From Methanosphaera sp. rholeuAM130 (lineage in GTDB: Archaea > Methanobacteriota > Methanobacteria > Methanobacteriales > Methanobacteriaceae), in NCBI GenBank assembly GCA_003266065.1, contig MUZY01000245.1, positions 1 through 5,559 on the forward strand: 5,559 bases of DNA, read 5' to 3'. Made by a program: the position numbers and the translations under genes. Below are positions 4,561 through 5,559 of the stretch, one piece after another. Every line of letters starts with the position of its first letter. Position 1 is the first letter of the stretch. The notes below the pieces were generated by a model. That model searched no databases and was not told the DNA's origin. It saw nothing but the letters and a program-made list of their open reading frames with translations.

Positions 4561-5559
4561 TTAATTGAATAGGTTAGATTCTTCAAGTTTTTCTTCAATT
4601 ATTTGAGTACGTTTATCCCATCTTTGTTTAAGTAATATGGATAGGATTACTACAATCATTCCAATAAACCATAAGTATGCAAAGGATGGCCAGTAATTCA
4701 TCCAGATTAATCCTAGTTGTGATTCACGAACTATGTTAATTGCATGTGTCATTGGCAAGTATGGATATATGACTCCGAAGAGTGGATTCATTATCTCTAT
4801 TGGATAAATACCGCCGGATCCTGATATTTGAAATACCAGTAATAAGATTGCAATACCTTTTCCTGCCAGGCCAAATAATGATATGAGTGAATACATCAGG
4901 GTCATAAATACCATTGATGCAAAATAACATGAGAATATGAACATTAATGGATTTGAAACATCCACTCCCAAAAGTAATACTCCGATAAGTGTTACTGTTG
5001 TCTGTAGTATTGCCATGATATTAAACATTACTAGTTTGCCCATGTAGATTTCATGTGGTTTGTATCTGGAGCCTATGCTTGATCCGGTCTTTAGCATTAC
5101 ACATGTAACGATTGCACCAACCCACATGGATAATACAAGATAAAATGGGGAAACCTGTGAACCATAATTGTTTACTGGAAATTCCTCGTGTCTTTTTAGT
5201 ATTACCGGTGAGTAGAAGTAATCTCCTGCATCCTCCTGATTAATTTCACTTATTGCCGAGAACTGGTCTGCAGCAGATCCTATTTCATTGGATGCATTTC
5301 TTAGTGCTGATGCTGAGGAATAACCTAATAATTCTGCTCCTGAAGCTAATTCTATCGTTCCATTGGAGAGTACATGAACTCCACTGGATAATTTGTTTGC
5401 ACCACTTGCAAGTTGGTCTGCACCAGTTGATAATTGATTTGAACCATCTGCTAGTTGATATGAAGCATTTGATAATCTATTAGCTCCTGATGATAACTGG
5501 TTTGAACCGTTTGCTACCTGATGAGCCCCATAATCCAATCGTTCAAATTTACGGGAGAC
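4561..5559 (-). CDS. YhgE/Pip-type membrane protein, ABC-2-like C-terminus (5' partial)
   Basis: The frame is open from the right edge to the TAA at 4563-4561 (332 residues in view). A TTG at 5538 lies within the repeats and is not the start; the N-terminal membrane anchor and most of the outer domain lie beyond the window. Residues about 8-91 are around twelve heptads of the form L-[AS]-x-G-[AS]-x-x (for example LSSGANR, LASGANK), expected to form a long helical, extracellular coiled region. Then comes the family hallmark SPVILKRHEEFPVNNYGS (117-134) and five membrane segments, with the conserved ISGSGGIYPIE motif between segments 4 and 5 and LPMTHAINIVRE after it. The tail is charged (KRTQIIEEKLEE). 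Bacterial relatives include Pip, a phage infection receptor, YueB, and EsaA of type VII secretion; the C-terminus resembles ABC-2 permeases. Transport or surface-receptor role is inferred. A hairpin terminator follows. No lesion is seen. Confidence 0.85.
   Translation of the reverse strand, partial: VSRKFERLDYGAHQVANGSNQLSSGANRLSNASYQLADGSNQLSTGADQLASGANKLSSGVHVLSNGTIELASGAELLGYSSASALRNASNEIGSAADQFSAISEINQEDAGDYFYSPVILKRHEEFPVNNYGSQVSPFYLVLSMWVGAIVTCVMLKTGSSIGSRYKPHEIYMGKLVMFNIMAILQTTVTLIGVLLLGVDVSNPLMFIFSCYFASMVFMTLMYSLISLFGLAGKGIAILLLVFQISGSGGIYPIEIMNPLFGVIYPYLPMTHAINIVRESQLGLIWMNYWPSFAYLWFIGMIVVILSILLKQRWDKRTQIIEEKLEESNLFN

Noticed and set aside
4736..5483. Frames at 4736-4930 (minus) and 5253-5483 (plus)
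   Set aside because: Both lie within the YhgE-like gene; the Leu/His-rich plus-strand frame is the complement of the heptad repeats.

Overview
The window reads as a piece of a very AT-rich methanogenic archaeon of the order Methanobacteriales, most like Methanosphaera or a related gut methanogen. This is judged from the low GC, archaeal TATA elements of the TTTAAATA/TTTATATAA type, AGGGAT-type ribosome binding sites, the archaeal-type tyrosine recombinase, the archaeal AAA+ ATPase, and a secreted Asn/Thr-rich protein with the 'VSAAD' signal-peptide end common in this group. The genus is an inference and was not tested by search.

Layout. (1) 1-639, plus: 3' part of a secreted or surface protein. 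Its true start lies before the window, because the reading frame is open to base 1 and carries the end of a signal peptide. (2) 640-847: AT-rich spacer with a C8 tract, two near-identical hairpin repeats and T-runs that suit termination of both convergent genes. (3) 848-1883, minus: one tyrosine recombinase (integrase) gene broken by a frameshift near 1203-1213. The N-terminal and C-terminal halves are both recognisable and join cleanly. (4) 1884-2142: divergent control region with five copies of the heptamer TAGTTAA/TTAACTA, two dyads and the ATPase promoter. (5) 2143-3327, plus: intact archaeal AAA+/STAND-like ATPase with a C-terminal winged helix. (6) 3328-3435: convergent spacer with a terminator for the next gene. 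(7) 3436-4077, minus: membrane transporter of the queuosine-precursor (VUT/YhhQ, DUF165) family, preceded by a strong TATA box and a perfect 10-bp dyad at the predicted transcription start. (8) 4143-4560: long spacer with palindromes, a possible plus-strand small RNA and a terminator hairpin. (9) 4561-5559, minus: 3' part of a YhgE/Pip-type membrane protein whose start lies beyond the right edge.

How the parts relate. The broken integrase and the divergent ATPase share a repeat-rich control region and look like the remains, or edge, of an integrated element; no duplicated attachment site or tRNA was found to prove this. The transporter probably scavenges 7-deazapurine precursors for archaeosine or queuosine-type tRNA modification and has its own promoter. 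The YhgE-like protein and the secreted protein belong to the cell surface. Each gene appears to be transcribed on its own; no operon is visible. No clearly new multi-gene system is present. The best leads are the regulatory DNA at 1986-2085, the dyad at 4113-4142 and the folded region at 4403-4548.
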